Part shown: positions 51,696 to 60,684 of the stretch, piece after piece
Position numbering within the stretch: position 1 is the stretch's first letter
Layout of the letters: each line of letters starts with the position of its first letter
Program-made: the position numbers and the translations under genes
The notes under the pieces: model-generated
What the model was told of the DNA's origin: nothing
The model's database searches: none
The model's input: only the letters and a program-made list of their open reading frames with translations
Assembly: GCA_965214675.1 (NCBI GenBank)
Contig: OZ243969.1
Coordinates: forward strand, 496,001-560,000
Direction: 5' to 3'
DNA: 64,000 nucleotides
From: WTFY01 sp965214675
Lineage (GTDB): Bacteria; Pseudomonadota; Gammaproteobacteria; UBA4575

Positions 51696-53159
51696 TTACG
51701 GGGGCAACACCCAGAGATCCTTGCCACCGCCTCCCTGGCTCGAGTTGACCACCAGGGAGCCTGGGTGCAGGGCGACCCTGCAAAATGCGCCCGGTACCAG
51801 GCGTGTTTCTTGACCGCACAATACAAACGGGCGAAGGTCCACGTGGCGGGGGGCGGCCCCTTCGTCGGTCAGGCAGGGGGCACAGGAGAGGTTGAGGGTG
51901 GGCTGGGAGACGTAGTTGGCCGGGTCCTTTCGAATCTGCTCGGCATAGGCCGCACGTTCTTCTGCACTGGCATACGGGCCCACCAGCATGCCGTAGCCGC
52001 CGGAGCCGCCCACCACCTTGACGACTAGGTGCTCCAGGTTGTCGAGCGTGTATTCCAGGCCTTCGGGATCGCGGCAAAGATGGGTCTCGACGTTGGCCAG
52101 CACGGGCTCTTCGTTGAGGTAGTAACGGATGATGTCCGGGACATACGCATACAGGCTCTTGTCATCGGCTACCCCGGTGCCCGGGGCATTGGCGATGGCG
52201 ACGTTCCCCATCCGGTAGGCATAGAACAGGCCGGGAGTTCCCAGTTGCGAGTCGGACCTAAAGGCCAGCGGGTCGATGTAGTCGTCATCAATCCTGCGGT
52301 AGATGACATCCACGCGTTGCAAGCCTTCGGTCGTTCGCATGTAGACGAACCCGTTGTGTACCAGCAGGTCCTTGCCCTGGACCAGCTCCACCCCCATCTC
52401 GCGTGCCAGGAACATGTGTTCGTAATATGCGGAGTTGTAGACGCCAGGTGTGAGAAGCACGATGCAGGGGTCGGTGATTCCGGTCGGTGCGAACTCGGCA
52501 AGGGTCTTGCGTAACAGTTTGCCGTACTGCTCGATGCCACAGACCCTGTGCACTCGAAACAGGTTGCGCATGCTGGTCTTCAGTGCACGGCGGTTTGCCA
52601 GCATGTATGAGACTCCGGAAGGCACCCGCAGGTTGTCTTCCAGGACCATGAAGCCGTCCTGGGTGCGAACGAGATCGGTGCCGCAAAGAAAAACGTGGAT
52701 ACCCAGGGGTACCTGCAGTCCGCGCATCTGGGGACGGTATTGCGGACAGCCGTAGACGAGGTCCGCGGGCACGATCCCGTCATTCAGGATTTGCGCAGGT
52801 GCCTTCGCGTAGATGTCCGCCAGAAAGAGGTTCAGGGCATGCAGTCTTTGCCGCAGGCCGTGCTCGATGTGCGCCCACTCGCCGGCATCCAGCACCCGGG
52901 GCAGCAGGTCGATCGGGATGATGCGCTCCTGCGCACTTTCCTCCCCGTACACGGAAAAGGTGATGCCCTCGTGCAGGAACGACTGTTCCGTGCGCTCCTG
53001 CAAGGCGGCGATATCAGCACCGGACATGGCGTTTAGATGCTCCCAGAGCGTCTTGCAGTGTTCGCGTACCTCCCCAGTAGCTGCAAACATCTCGTCATAG
53101 AAGGCGGGATTGACCTGATAATGGGTAAACAGTGCGGCGGATTCCACCGGGTCATGCAC
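51696..53159 (-). CDS. Circularly permuted ATP-grasp protein
   Basis: 487 residues, DUF404/DUF407-type: RIIPIDLLPRVLDAGEW, GIHVFLCGTDLVRTQDGF, VLEDNLRVPSGVSYML (metal/ATP acidic cluster), LVVKVVGGSGGYGML (glycine loop). It should couple ATP hydrolysis to peptide-bond-like ligation, first of a three-gene operon. The promoter is in the AT-rich 276-base divergent gap shared with lolC. Confidence 0.94.
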   Translation of the reverse strand: MHDPVESAALFTHYQVNPAFYDEMFAATGEVREHCKTLWEHLNAMSGADIAALQERTEQSFLHEGITFSVYGEESAQERIIPIDLLPRVLDAGEWAHIEHGLRQRLHALNLFLADIYAKAPAQILNDGIVPADLVYGCPQYRPQMRGLQVPLGIHVFLCGTDLVRTQDGFMVLEDNLRVPSGVSYMLANRRALKTSMRNLFRVHRVCGIEQYGKLLRKTLAEFAPTGITDPCIVLLTPGVYNSAYYEHMFLAREMGVELVQGKDLLVHNGFVYMRTTEGLQRVDVIYRRIDDDYIDPLAFRSDSQLGTPGLFYAYRMGNVAIANAPGTGVADDKSLYAYVPDIIRYYLNEEPVLANVETHLCRDPEGLEYTLDNLEHLVVKVVGGSGGYGMLVGPYASAEERAAYAEQIRKDPANYVSQPTLNLSCAPCLTDEGAAPRHVDLRPFVLCGQETRLVPGAFCRVALHPGSLVVNSSQGGGGKDLWVLPP

Positions 53160-53435
53160 TCCAGCTGGTGAGAGAGGCCTTGTATTTCATGTTAATTTTC
53201 AATGATATATAAGATTTTTATCTATTAATATATTACGATTTATCGTGTAAAGGGGGTCCGGGTCATACCTGCACCCAGTGCCCCCGGACGTACCTTCGAT
53301 GCCCGGCAATAGCGGAATCAGTCATGATGCGGCCAAGCGGGTATACTTGCACGTGTATTGGTATTCTATAACGGCCCCGGTAGATACACACATTACAGTT
53401 CATTTGGCCCGTCATACACAGCTGGTTACGAAATT

Positions 53436-54683
53436 ATGTTCCAACCCCTTGAGCTTTTTATAGGTTCACGCTATTTGCGTGCCAAAAGGCGAAATCACTT
53501 CATCTCGTTCATCTCCCTGATTTCCGTACTCGGGATTGCCCTGTCCATCATCGTGCTGATCACCGTCCTGTCCGTCATGAACGGCTTCCAGCATGAGGTC
53601 AAGCACCGCATCCTGGGAATGACCTCGCATGCAACCGCACTCGAGATGACCGGCACGCTGCGCGACTGGCAGGCCCTGCAGGACAAGCTGAAAGACAATG
53701 ACGAGATCAAGGGTTCGGCACCCTATGTTCAGGCCCAGGGCATGGTGGTCAGCGGCAGGCGTTTGACCGGCGCCATGCTCAACGGGGTTGACCCCGCGCT
53801 TGAAGGAAATGTTTCGCGAATCGGTGAGCTCGTGGTGGACGGCGACCTGGGTGTGCTGCATGCCGGGGAATACGGCATCTTGCTGGGCGATGACCTGGCG
53901 GACTACCTGCATGTGGGAACCGGAGACAAGGTCTCCGTGCTGACGCCGGAGGCAAGCGTCACACCGGCGGGAATCGTGCCGAGATTGCGGCGTTTTACCG
54001 TGGTCGGCATCTACTCCGTGGGTGTCCCGCAGTACGATCGCAATACGGCAGTCATGCACATCGAGGATGCCAGGCGCCTGTTTCGCCTCGGCGAGGCCGT
54101 ATCCGGGTTGCGTCTCAGGTTCGAGGACCTGTTCGATGCACCGGCAATCACCCAGGGACTGCGGGTCCAGCTCGGCGAGGACTACTGGGTCACCGACTGG
54201 ACCCAGCATAACAGCCAGTTTTTCCGGGCCCTGCGAATCGAGAAGATCATGATGGCGATCATCCTGTCCCTGCTGGTGCTGATCGCAGCCTTCAACATTG
54301 TCTCTGCCCTGGTCATGGTGGTCACCGAAAAGCAAAGTGACATTGCCATACTGCGCACCCTCGGGGTCTCACCGAAAGGGATCATGAGCATCTTCGTAAT
54401 ACAGGGTACGGTGATCGGCCTGGTAGGGACGGTTATCGGTGCCATCTTCGGACTGTTGCTGGCGGCCAACCTGGAAGGAATTATAGCCAGCATCGAATCC
54501 TATTTCGGCATGAGGTTCCTGTCTGACAATATTTATCCCATCAATGATCTGCCCTCGAAAATCGATTCCGTGGATGTCACACTGGTGTGTACACTGGCTT
54601 TTGCACTGACCGTGCTGGCGACGATCTACCCGGCATGGAAGGCCTCCCGCACCCAGCCCGCCGAGGCGTTGCGCTACGAGTAG
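53436..54683 (+). CDS. lolC: Lipoprotein-releasing permease LolC/E
   Basis: 415 residues from ATG 53436. Four membrane helices: one near 26-48 (FISLISVLGIALSIIVLITVL), a large periplasmic domain (~50-260), then three C-terminal helices (IIASIESYFG between them). The FtsX-like block EKQSDIAILRTLGVSPKGIM contacts LolD. It extracts outer-membrane lipoproteins from the inner membrane for LolA. A single LolC/E-like gene before LolD is visible, so it may be a LolF-type homodimer. lolD follows after 4 bases. Confidence 0.94.
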   Translation: MFQPLELFIGSRYLRAKRRNHFISFISLISVLGIALSIIVLITVLSVMNGFQHEVKHRILGMTSHATALEMTGTLRDWQALQDKLKDNDEIKGSAPYVQAQGMVVSGRRLTGAMLNGVDPALEGNVSRIGELVVDGDLGVLHAGEYGILLGDDLADYLHVGTGDKVSVLTPEASVTPAGIVPRLRRFTVVGIYSVGVPQYDRNTAVMHIEDARRLFRLGEAVSGLRLRFEDLFDAPAITQGLRVQLGEDYWVTDWTQHNSQFFRALRIEKIMMAIILSLLVLIAAFNIVSALVMVVTEKQSDIAILRTLGVSPKGIMSIFVIQGTVIGLVGTVIGAIFGLLLAANLEGIIASIESYFGMRFLSDNIYPINDLPSKIDSVDVTLVCTLAFALTVLATIYPAWKASRTQPAEALRYE

Positions 54684-54687
54684 TTCC

Positions 54688-55365
54688 ATGGCTGAGGTTC
54701 TGCAATGCAAGTCACTGGTGCGCACGTTCGCGAGCGGCCCGTTGCACGTACAGGTGCTCAAGGGAGTGGACCTGAGCGTCGAGGCCGGCAGCCGCCAGGC
54801 AATCATTGGTATATCGGGCAGCGGCAAAAGCACGCTGATGCATCTGCTGGGCGGTCTGGATACCCCGGATTCCGGTACGGTGCAGGTATGCGGGCACGAC
54901 ATGTCCAGCCTGTCGGATGCAGAGCGCGGACAGTTGCGCAACCGCGCACTGGGCTTTATTTACCAGTTCCACCATCTGCTGCCGGAATTTACCGCGCTTG
55001 AAAATGTCGCTATCCCGTTGCTGTGGCGCCGTTGGCCCGCATCGAAAGCCCGCAGGCAGGCAGAGGATTTTCTCGCCAAGGTAGGCCTGTCCGGACACAT
55101 AATGCACAAGCCGGCAGAGCTCTCGGGTGGCGAACGCCAGCGCGTGGCCATTGCACGCGCCCTGGTGACCGAGCCGCAGGTGGTGCTGGCCGATGAGCCT
55201 ACAGGGAATCTTGACCAGAAGAATGTCGAACAGGTACAGCAGCTGATGCTCGAGATGTGCAGGGAACTGCGCATGGCCCTGGTCATCGTCACGCATGATC
55301 CGGATGTCGCACATTCCATGGACATGACCTATCAACTGAAAGACGGCAGGCTGTCAGTGGCCTGA
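54688..55365 (+). CDS. lolD: LolD, ATPase of lipoprotein release
   Basis: 225 residues: Walker A GISGSGKSTL, Q-loop, the LolD-specific YQFHHLLPEFTALENV, signature LSGGERQRVAIARAL, Walker B VVLADEPTGNLD and H-loop VTHDPDVA. It powers the LolC/E permease upstream. Confidence 0.96.
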   Translation: MAEVLQCKSLVRTFASGPLHVQVLKGVDLSVEAGSRQAIIGISGSGKSTLMHLLGGLDTPDSGTVQVCGHDMSSLSDAERGQLRNRALGFIYQFHHLLPEFTALENVAIPLLWRRWPASKARRQAEDFLAKVGLSGHIMHKPAELSGGERQRVAIARALVTEPQVVLADEPTGNLDQKNVEQVQQLMLEMCRELRMALVIVTHDPDVAHSMDMTYQLKDGRLSVA

Positions 55366-55397
55366 GCCTGCCCCCGTTTTTGGATCCCCAGCACACC

Positions 55398-57164
55398 ATG
55401 TCCACCGCCACTCCCTCCACCACCAGCTGGCAGACCTATTCACGCCTGTTGAGCTATACCTTCTCCAAGTGGCAGTACCTGCTGCTCGGCTCGGTGTCCC
55501 TGCTGGTGTTCTCGGGGCTGGATGCATTGACCGTGTACCTGCTCGGCCCCTTTATCGACGGCGCCTTCGTGGACAAGAATTATGAGGAGATCAAGTGGAT
55601 TCCGGCGGTGCTGCTGGTGGTGATTGTATTGCGCGGCATCACGAACTTTACCGGCACATACTATATCGGCTATGTAGGCGCGTACGTGATCAAGGCCCTG
55701 CGCCAGCAGATGTTTGACCGCCTGCAGTTCCTGCCGGCCCGGTACTTTGACTTCCAGGCCACCGGCAACCTGTTGTCAAAGTTTTCCTACGATGTCGAAC
55801 ACGTGATCGGGGCGGCATCGAAAAGTCTTCGCAGCCTGGTGGAAGACACTTCAAAAATCATTTTCCTGCTGGGCGTGATGGCGTACAACAACTGGAAGCT
55901 GACCCTGATCTTCCTGGTCGTCGCCCCGGTCATTGCCGCGGTGGTCGGCTACACCAGCCGCCTGTTCAGAAAATACAGCACGCGCATCCAAAAGTCCGTA
56001 GGCAAGATCACCCACATCGTTGAAGAAAGCATCACCGGGCACCGCATCGTGAAACTCTTTGGCGGGCAGGACTATGAGATTCGCAAGTTCGGACAGGCCA
56101 ATGAAGGGTACCGGCGCTCCTACCTGAGGAAAGTGATGACCAAGGCAGCCAGTACTCCGGTCATCCAGATGCTGGTCGGCTTCGTACTGGTCGTGGTGCT
56201 GGCCGTGGCGGCCAGGCCGGTGATGGCATCCGGGGAAAGTGCAGGGGAATTCGTAGCCTTCATTGTGGCGATGGTCTGGATTTTGACCCCGGCAAGAAAG
56301 CTCACTTTGGTGAACGAGATTTTGCAGACCGGCATTGCCGCGGGTGAAAGCGTGTTCGAGCTGATCGATACCGAAAAGGAACAGGAATCCACCGGCCGGA
56401 CACTGGAGAAATGCCAGGGCAGGATCGAGTACCGGGGCGTCGGCTTCAAGTACACGTCGCGCGAAGAGCAGGCGCTTTCAGACATCCGCCTGAGCATTGC
56501 ACCGGGGGAGACCATTGCATTTGTCGGGCGATCCGGCAGCGGCAAGAGTACGATCGTGAACCTGTTGCCGAGGTTTTACGATACCGACCAGGGCGAGATT
56601 CTCCTCGACGGCACCGATGTCAGGGAATTCAGTCTCGCCTCTTTGCGTGCGCAGATGGCCTTCGTCAGCCAGGAGGTCGTGTTATTCAACGACACGATTG
56701 CAAACAACATCGCCTATGCAAGAGATTTCAAGTCTGATGACGCGCAGGTGCTGCAGGCGGCCAGGGCTGCCCGCGTGCTGGAATTCACGGACAAACTGAC
56801 GGACGGGCTGGGCACCGAGGTCGGCGAGAATGGTGTATTGCTCTCGGGCGGCCAGCGCCAGAGGATTGCGATTGCAAGGGCCCTGCTCAAGGATGCCCCC
56901 GTGCTGATTCTCGATGAGGCGACCTCATCGCTTGATTCGGAATCGGAAAAATACATACAGGCCGCCCTGGAGACGCTGCAAAAGGACAGGACGACATTGA
57001 TTATTGCGCATCGCCTCTCGACTACGGAGAAAGCAGACCGGGTCGTGGTGATGGACAAGGGCCGTATTGCAGAGATCGGCACCCACCAGGAATTGCTGGA
57101 GCGCGACGGGGTCTACGCCGGGTTGTACAAGTTGCAGGCGCAGGCCGTCGCTGTGGACCTGTAG
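55398..57164 (+). CDS. msbA: MsbA, lipid A-core flippase
   Basis: 588 residues from ATG 55398. An ABC exporter half: six membrane helices (~20-320) and an ATPase with GRSGSGKSTIVNLL, LLSGGQRQRIAIARAL and LILDEATSSLD. It flips lipid A-core across the inner membrane; lpxK and kdsB follow, as in LPS clusters of many gammaproteobacteria. A TTG at 55380 is a less likely start. Confidence 0.95.
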   Translation: MSTATPSTTSWQTYSRLLSYTFSKWQYLLLGSVSLLVFSGLDALTVYLLGPFIDGAFVDKNYEEIKWIPAVLLVVIVLRGITNFTGTYYIGYVGAYVIKALRQQMFDRLQFLPARYFDFQATGNLLSKFSYDVEHVIGAASKSLRSLVEDTSKIIFLLGVMAYNNWKLTLIFLVVAPVIAAVVGYTSRLFRKYSTRIQKSVGKITHIVEESITGHRIVKLFGGQDYEIRKFGQANEGYRRSYLRKVMTKAASTPVIQMLVGFVLVVVLAVAARPVMASGESAGEFVAFIVAMVWILTPARKLTLVNEILQTGIAAGESVFELIDTEKEQESTGRTLEKCQGRIEYRGVGFKYTSREEQALSDIRLSIAPGETIAFVGRSGSGKSTIVNLLPRFYDTDQGEILLDGTDVREFSLASLRAQMAFVSQEVVLFNDTIANNIAYARDFKSDDAQVLQAARAARVLEFTDKLTDGLGTEVGENGVLLSGGQRQRIAIARALLKDAPVLILDEATSSLDSESEKYIQAALETLQKDRTTLIIAHRLSTTEKADRVVVMDKGRIAEIGTHQELLERDGVYAGLYKLQAQAVAVDL

Positions 57165-57183
57165 AGGCCGCGGGAGCTGTCTT

Positions 57184-58188
57184 GTGGCGCTGAGCGTGGA
57201 CCCTGAGAAGATGTGGTATTCGAACTCTGCGCTTTCGGTTTTGCTGCTGCCCCTGTCCTGGTTATTCCAGGCGATCGTTGTCTTGAGACGGGCGTATTAC
57301 AGGTGCTGGCACCGCGCGCGCAGTCCAACCCCGGCCTTCGTCATCGTCGTTGGCAACATCACGGTCGGCGGCACCGGGAAGACCCCTTTGCTGATCTGGC
57401 TGGCCAGGCAGTGTTGCGTGCATGGACTGAAGACCGGCATCATCACCCGCGGCTACAGGGGCACCCGTACCACCGGGGTAGTTGAAGTCCGTGCAGACAG
57501 CCCGGTCGAGGAGGTCGGGGATGAGGCCGTGCTGCTGGCAAGAAAAACCGCATGCCCGGTCGTGGCGGCGGCGGATCGGGGAAAGGCGCTCGCATGGCTG
57601 GTGCAATCCGCTCAGCCCGATGTGGTGTTATCAGATGACGGGCTGCAGCATTACGCAATGGACCGTGATTTCGAGATCGCGGTAATCGACAGCACGCGGG
57701 AGTTCGGCAATGGCCGGTGCCTGCCTGCCGGGCCCCTGCGTGAGCCGGTATCCCGCCTCCAGGGTTGCGACCTGGTGGTGCGAAATGGGTGCAATGACGA
57801 TGACCCGCTGTATTTTGAAGTGGTACCCGAGGAACTCCTGTCTTTGAGCGCCCCCGGGGTGCGCAAGGCCCTGCATGAATTCAGCGGGCGTACCGTGCAC
57901 GCCGTGGCAGGGGTAGGCAATCCCGGGCGCTTTTTCGAGGGCCTGCGCCAGGCAGGTGTTCGCATCATCGAACACGCCTTTCCGGACCACCATGCCTATG
58001 TGAAGGCGGATCTTGAGTTCGGCGATGATGCCCCGATACTGATGACCGAGAAAGATGCCGTGAAATGCGAGACTTTCCTTGACAGCAACATCTGGTATCT
58101 ACCCATAATAGTGCAGCCCAACGCGGTGCTCGAACAACGTATCTCAACTCTGATCGAAGGAATTCCGATTGCAAAAGCAACTACTTGA
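57184..58188 (+). CDS. lpxK: LpxK, tetraacyldisaccharide 4'-kinase
   Basis: 334 residues from GTG 57184 (GGGAG 8 bases upstream); ATG 57211 would remove part of the usual N-terminus. A membrane helix (SVLLLPLSWLFQAIVVL), P-loop GNITVGGTGKTPL and a second motif DVVLSDDGLQHY fit the family. It phosphorylates the lipid A precursor at the 4' position at the inner membrane face. It overlaps the next gene by 20 bases. Confidence 0.95.
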   Translation: MALSVDPEKMWYSNSALSVLLLPLSWLFQAIVVLRRAYYRCWHRARSPTPAFVIVVGNITVGGTGKTPLLIWLARQCCVHGLKTGIITRGYRGTRTTGVVEVRADSPVEEVGDEAVLLARKTACPVVAAADRGKALAWLVQSAQPDVVLSDDGLQHYAMDRDFEIAVIDSTREFGNGRCLPAGPLREPVSRLQGCDLVVRNGCNDDDPLYFEVVPEELLSLSAPGVRKALHEFSGRTVHAVAGVGNPGRFFEGLRQAGVRIIEHAFPDHHAYVKADLEFGDDAPILMTEKDAVKCETFLDSNIWYLPIIVQPNAVLEQRISTLIEGIPIAKATT

Positions 58189-58363
58189 TATCCTGGTTTG
58201 CCCGGTGACCAAGGGCTCCCTGAAGTATGACCAGGAAAAGCAGGAGCTGATTTCCACTTCTGCCAAGCTTGCCTACCCGATTCGAGACGGCATCCCGGTC
58301 ATGCTCGAAGACGAGGCCAGACCGCTCAGTGATGAGGAATACGAAAAGTACAAGAGCCAGTAG
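58169..58363 (+). CDS. Trm112-family protein
   Basis: 64 residues, TTG start 58169 with AAGGA ahead. LLDILVCPVTKGSLKY, PIRDGIPVMLEDEAR is the usual YcaR/Trm112 pattern between lpxK and kdsB. Only one Cys of the zinc set remains, typical of this bacterial subgroup. Confidence 0.93.
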   Translation: MQKQLLDILVCPVTKGSLKYDQEKQELISTSAKLAYPIRDGIPVMLEDEARPLSDEEYEKYKSQ

Positions 58364-58407
58364 TGCCTGATCCGGTTTAAGCAGCGCCTGCCCGCCATCC
58401 CCCTTTT

Positions 58408-59130
58408 ATGGATTTCAAGGTCGTCATCCCTGCACACTATGCCTCGACGCGACTGCCGGGCAAGGTGTTGCTCAAGGTGCGCGGCAAACCCATCATCGAG
58501 TACGTCTACAGGAATGCCTGTGCCAGTGGTGCAGGGCAGGTCCTGGTGGCCACCGATGACTCGCGCATCGTGGAGGCCGTACAGGCCTTTGGTGCCGAGG
58601 CGTGCCTGACTTCAACCGAACATACCTCGGGTTCGGACCGGATTGCAGAAGTCATCCAGCGCAATGCCTGGGCCAAGGAGACCGTCATCGTCAACCTGCA
58701 AGCCGATGAGCCGATGATGTCCGGAGAAAATATCGCGCAGGTGGCCGCCAATCTGGGCAACCACCCAAGGGCCGACATCGCCACCCTGTGTGCCGACCTT
58801 GCGGGCGAGCATGAAGCCCGTAACAGGGACATCGTCAAGGTCGTTTACGATCAGGACAACATCGCCACCGGCTTCAGCCGGGACATGGAAACCTTTGCAA
58901 AATCCAGTGGTCATACCGTCTATCGTCACCTGGGGATCTATGCCTATCGTGCAGGCTTCCTGTGCAGGTTTACCCGGTGGCCCCGGTCACGGCTGGAAAA
59001 GAAGGAGTCGCTGGAACAGATGCGGGCCTTCGAACATGGCAGCCCGATTCATGTGCAGATGTGCATGTCACCACCGGGTATCGGTGTGGATACACAGGAA
59101 GACTATGAGGCGCTGCTGAAGGCCATGTAA
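58408..59130 (+). CDS. kdsB: KdsB, CMP-Kdo synthetase
   Basis: 240 residues: VIPAHYASTRLPGK at the N-terminus, VNLQADEP, HLGIYAYRAGFL, and PPGIGVDTQEDYEAL. It activates Kdo as CMP-Kdo for the LPS inner core. Last gene of the lol-msbA-lpxK cluster. Confidence 0.96.
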   Translation: MDFKVVIPAHYASTRLPGKVLLKVRGKPIIEYVYRNACASGAGQVLVATDDSRIVEAVQAFGAEACLTSTEHTSGSDRIAEVIQRNAWAKETVIVNLQADEPMMSGENIAQVAANLGNHPRADIATLCADLAGEHEARNRDIVKVVYDQDNIATGFSRDMETFAKSSGHTVYRHLGIYAYRAGFLCRFTRWPRSRLEKKESLEQMRAFEHGSPIHVQMCMSPPGIGVDTQEDYEALLKAM

Positions 59131-59230
59131 ATTTTCCAGGCAACCCTTTCCGGGTTCTTGAAAATCCAGAAAGCTTTAGTAAAATTCGTCGCCGAATTAA
59201 TGCAGCGAAAGGATTACGTGCAGCACGAAA

Positions 59231-59953
59231 ATGATAGAAATTGAGCACTTGAGCAAAAGGTTTGGTCACGCGCTCGCCGTGGACGACCTTTCATTTTCAG
59301 TCAGGCCCGGAGAGGTTCTCGGCTTTCTGGGGCCCAATGGTGCCGGCAAGTCGACCACCATGAAGATGATCACCGGGTTTCTCAGGCCCACTTCCGGGGG
59401 CATCCGGGTCTGTGGCCGTGATCTGGGCATGCAGCCTCTTGAGTCCAAGAAGAGAATGGGCTACCTGCCGGAAGGTGAGGTAAGTTACGGGGAGATGACG
59501 CCCTCGCAGTACCTGGAGTTTGTGGCGCGGGTTCGCGGGCTGAACGGAGACTACAGGCAAGAGCGCAGCCTTGAAGTGATCCGGCGCCTTCATCTCGGTG
59601 AGGTCCTCGACCAGGCGATCGACACCCTGTCCAAGGGCTTCAAGAAACGGGTCGGACTTGCGCAGGCCATCCTGCATGATCCGGAGGTCCTGATCCTCGA
59701 TGAGCCGACCGATGGTCTGGACCCCAACCAGAAATTCGAGGTACGTGAATTCATCCGCAGCATTGCGCCCAATAAGGTCATTGTGATTTCGACACATATC
59801 CTGGGCGAAGTCGATGCCCTTTGCGATCGCATCATCATCATCGACAACGGCAGGAAACGGGTGGACGATACGCCCGCCAACCTGCGGCAGAAATTCTCGA
59901 GCAGCCGGCTGGATGACGTGTTTCGCGAAGTCACCCTGGCGAGACTGTCATGA
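59231..59953 (+). CDS. ABC transporter ATPase (GldA-like)
   Basis: 240 residues: GPNGAGKSTTMKMITGF, SKGFKKRVGLAQAI and VLILDEPTDGLDPNQ. With the two following genes it forms a Gld-type ABC-2 system. Its substrate is unknown; gliding motility is not implied, since the system is widespread in non-gliding gammaproteobacteria. It overlaps the permease by 4 bases. Confidence 0.93.
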   Translation: MIEIEHLSKRFGHALAVDDLSFSVRPGEVLGFLGPNGAGKSTTMKMITGFLRPTSGGIRVCGRDLGMQPLESKKRMGYLPEGEVSYGEMTPSQYLEFVARVRGLNGDYRQERSLEVIRRLHLGEVLDQAIDTLSKGFKKRVGLAQAILHDPEVLILDEPTDGLDPNQKFEVREFIRSIAPNKVIVISTHILGEVDALCDRIIIIDNGRKRVDDTPANLRQKFSSSRLDDVFREVTLARLS

Positions 59954-60684
59954 CACCTGCGGTTGCGATTTTCAGGCGCGAGCTGGGCAGCTACTTTGCG
60001 ACACCGCTGGCCTACGTATTCATCGTCATCTTCCTGGTCATGAGTGGTGTGCTGACCTTTTACCTGGGTCACCTGTACGAGCGCGGCCAGGCCGACCTCG
60101 AACCTTTTTTCCAGATGCACCCCTGGCTGTACCTGTTTCTGGTGCCCGCCATTGCCATGCGCCTGTGGGCCGAGGAACGCAAGACGGGCAGCATCGAGCT
60201 GTTGATGACCTTGCCGGTGACCACCGGTCAGGCCGTGCTCGGCAAGTACCTGGCTGCCCTGGTATTCATCGGCATTGCCCTGGCATTGACCTTCCCGGTC
60301 TGGATCACCATGAACTATCTCGGCAATCCGGATAACGGGGTGGTGCTGGCCGCTTACCTTGGCAGTTTCATGATGGCTGCAGGCTTTCTTGCCATTGGTG
60401 CCTGTATTTCCGCAGCCACCAAAAACCAGGTCATCGCATTCATCATCACGGTGGTCATCTGCTTCATTTTCTTGCTGGCAGGCACCCCCCTGGTGCTGGA
60501 CATGTTCAGGCTTTGGGTTCCGCAGCACATCATTGATGCGCTGGCCTCTCTGAGCTTCCAGAATCACTATGCTTCCATTGCCCGTGGCGTCATCGACCTC
60601 CGTGACGTGATTTACTTTGCCTCGCTGATTGGCTGCTGGCTGTATGCCAATGCACTCGTAGTGGACATGAAAAAGGCGGATTGA
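59950..60684 (+). CDS. ABC-2 permease (GldF-like)
   Basis: 244 residues, six helices; the N-terminal FRRELGSYFATPLAYVFIVIF and EERKTGSIELLMTLPVTT are ABC-2 family hallmarks. It overlaps the genes on both sides, so expression is tightly coupled. Confidence 0.93.
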   Translation: MTPAVAIFRRELGSYFATPLAYVFIVIFLVMSGVLTFYLGHLYERGQADLEPFFQMHPWLYLFLVPAIAMRLWAEERKTGSIELLMTLPVTTGQAVLGKYLAALVFIGIALALTFPVWITMNYLGNPDNGVVLAAYLGSFMMAAGFLAIGACISAATKNQVIAFIITVVICFIFLLAGTPLVLDMFRLWVPQHIIDALASLSFQNHYASIARGVIDLRDVIYFASLIGCWLYANALVVDMKKAD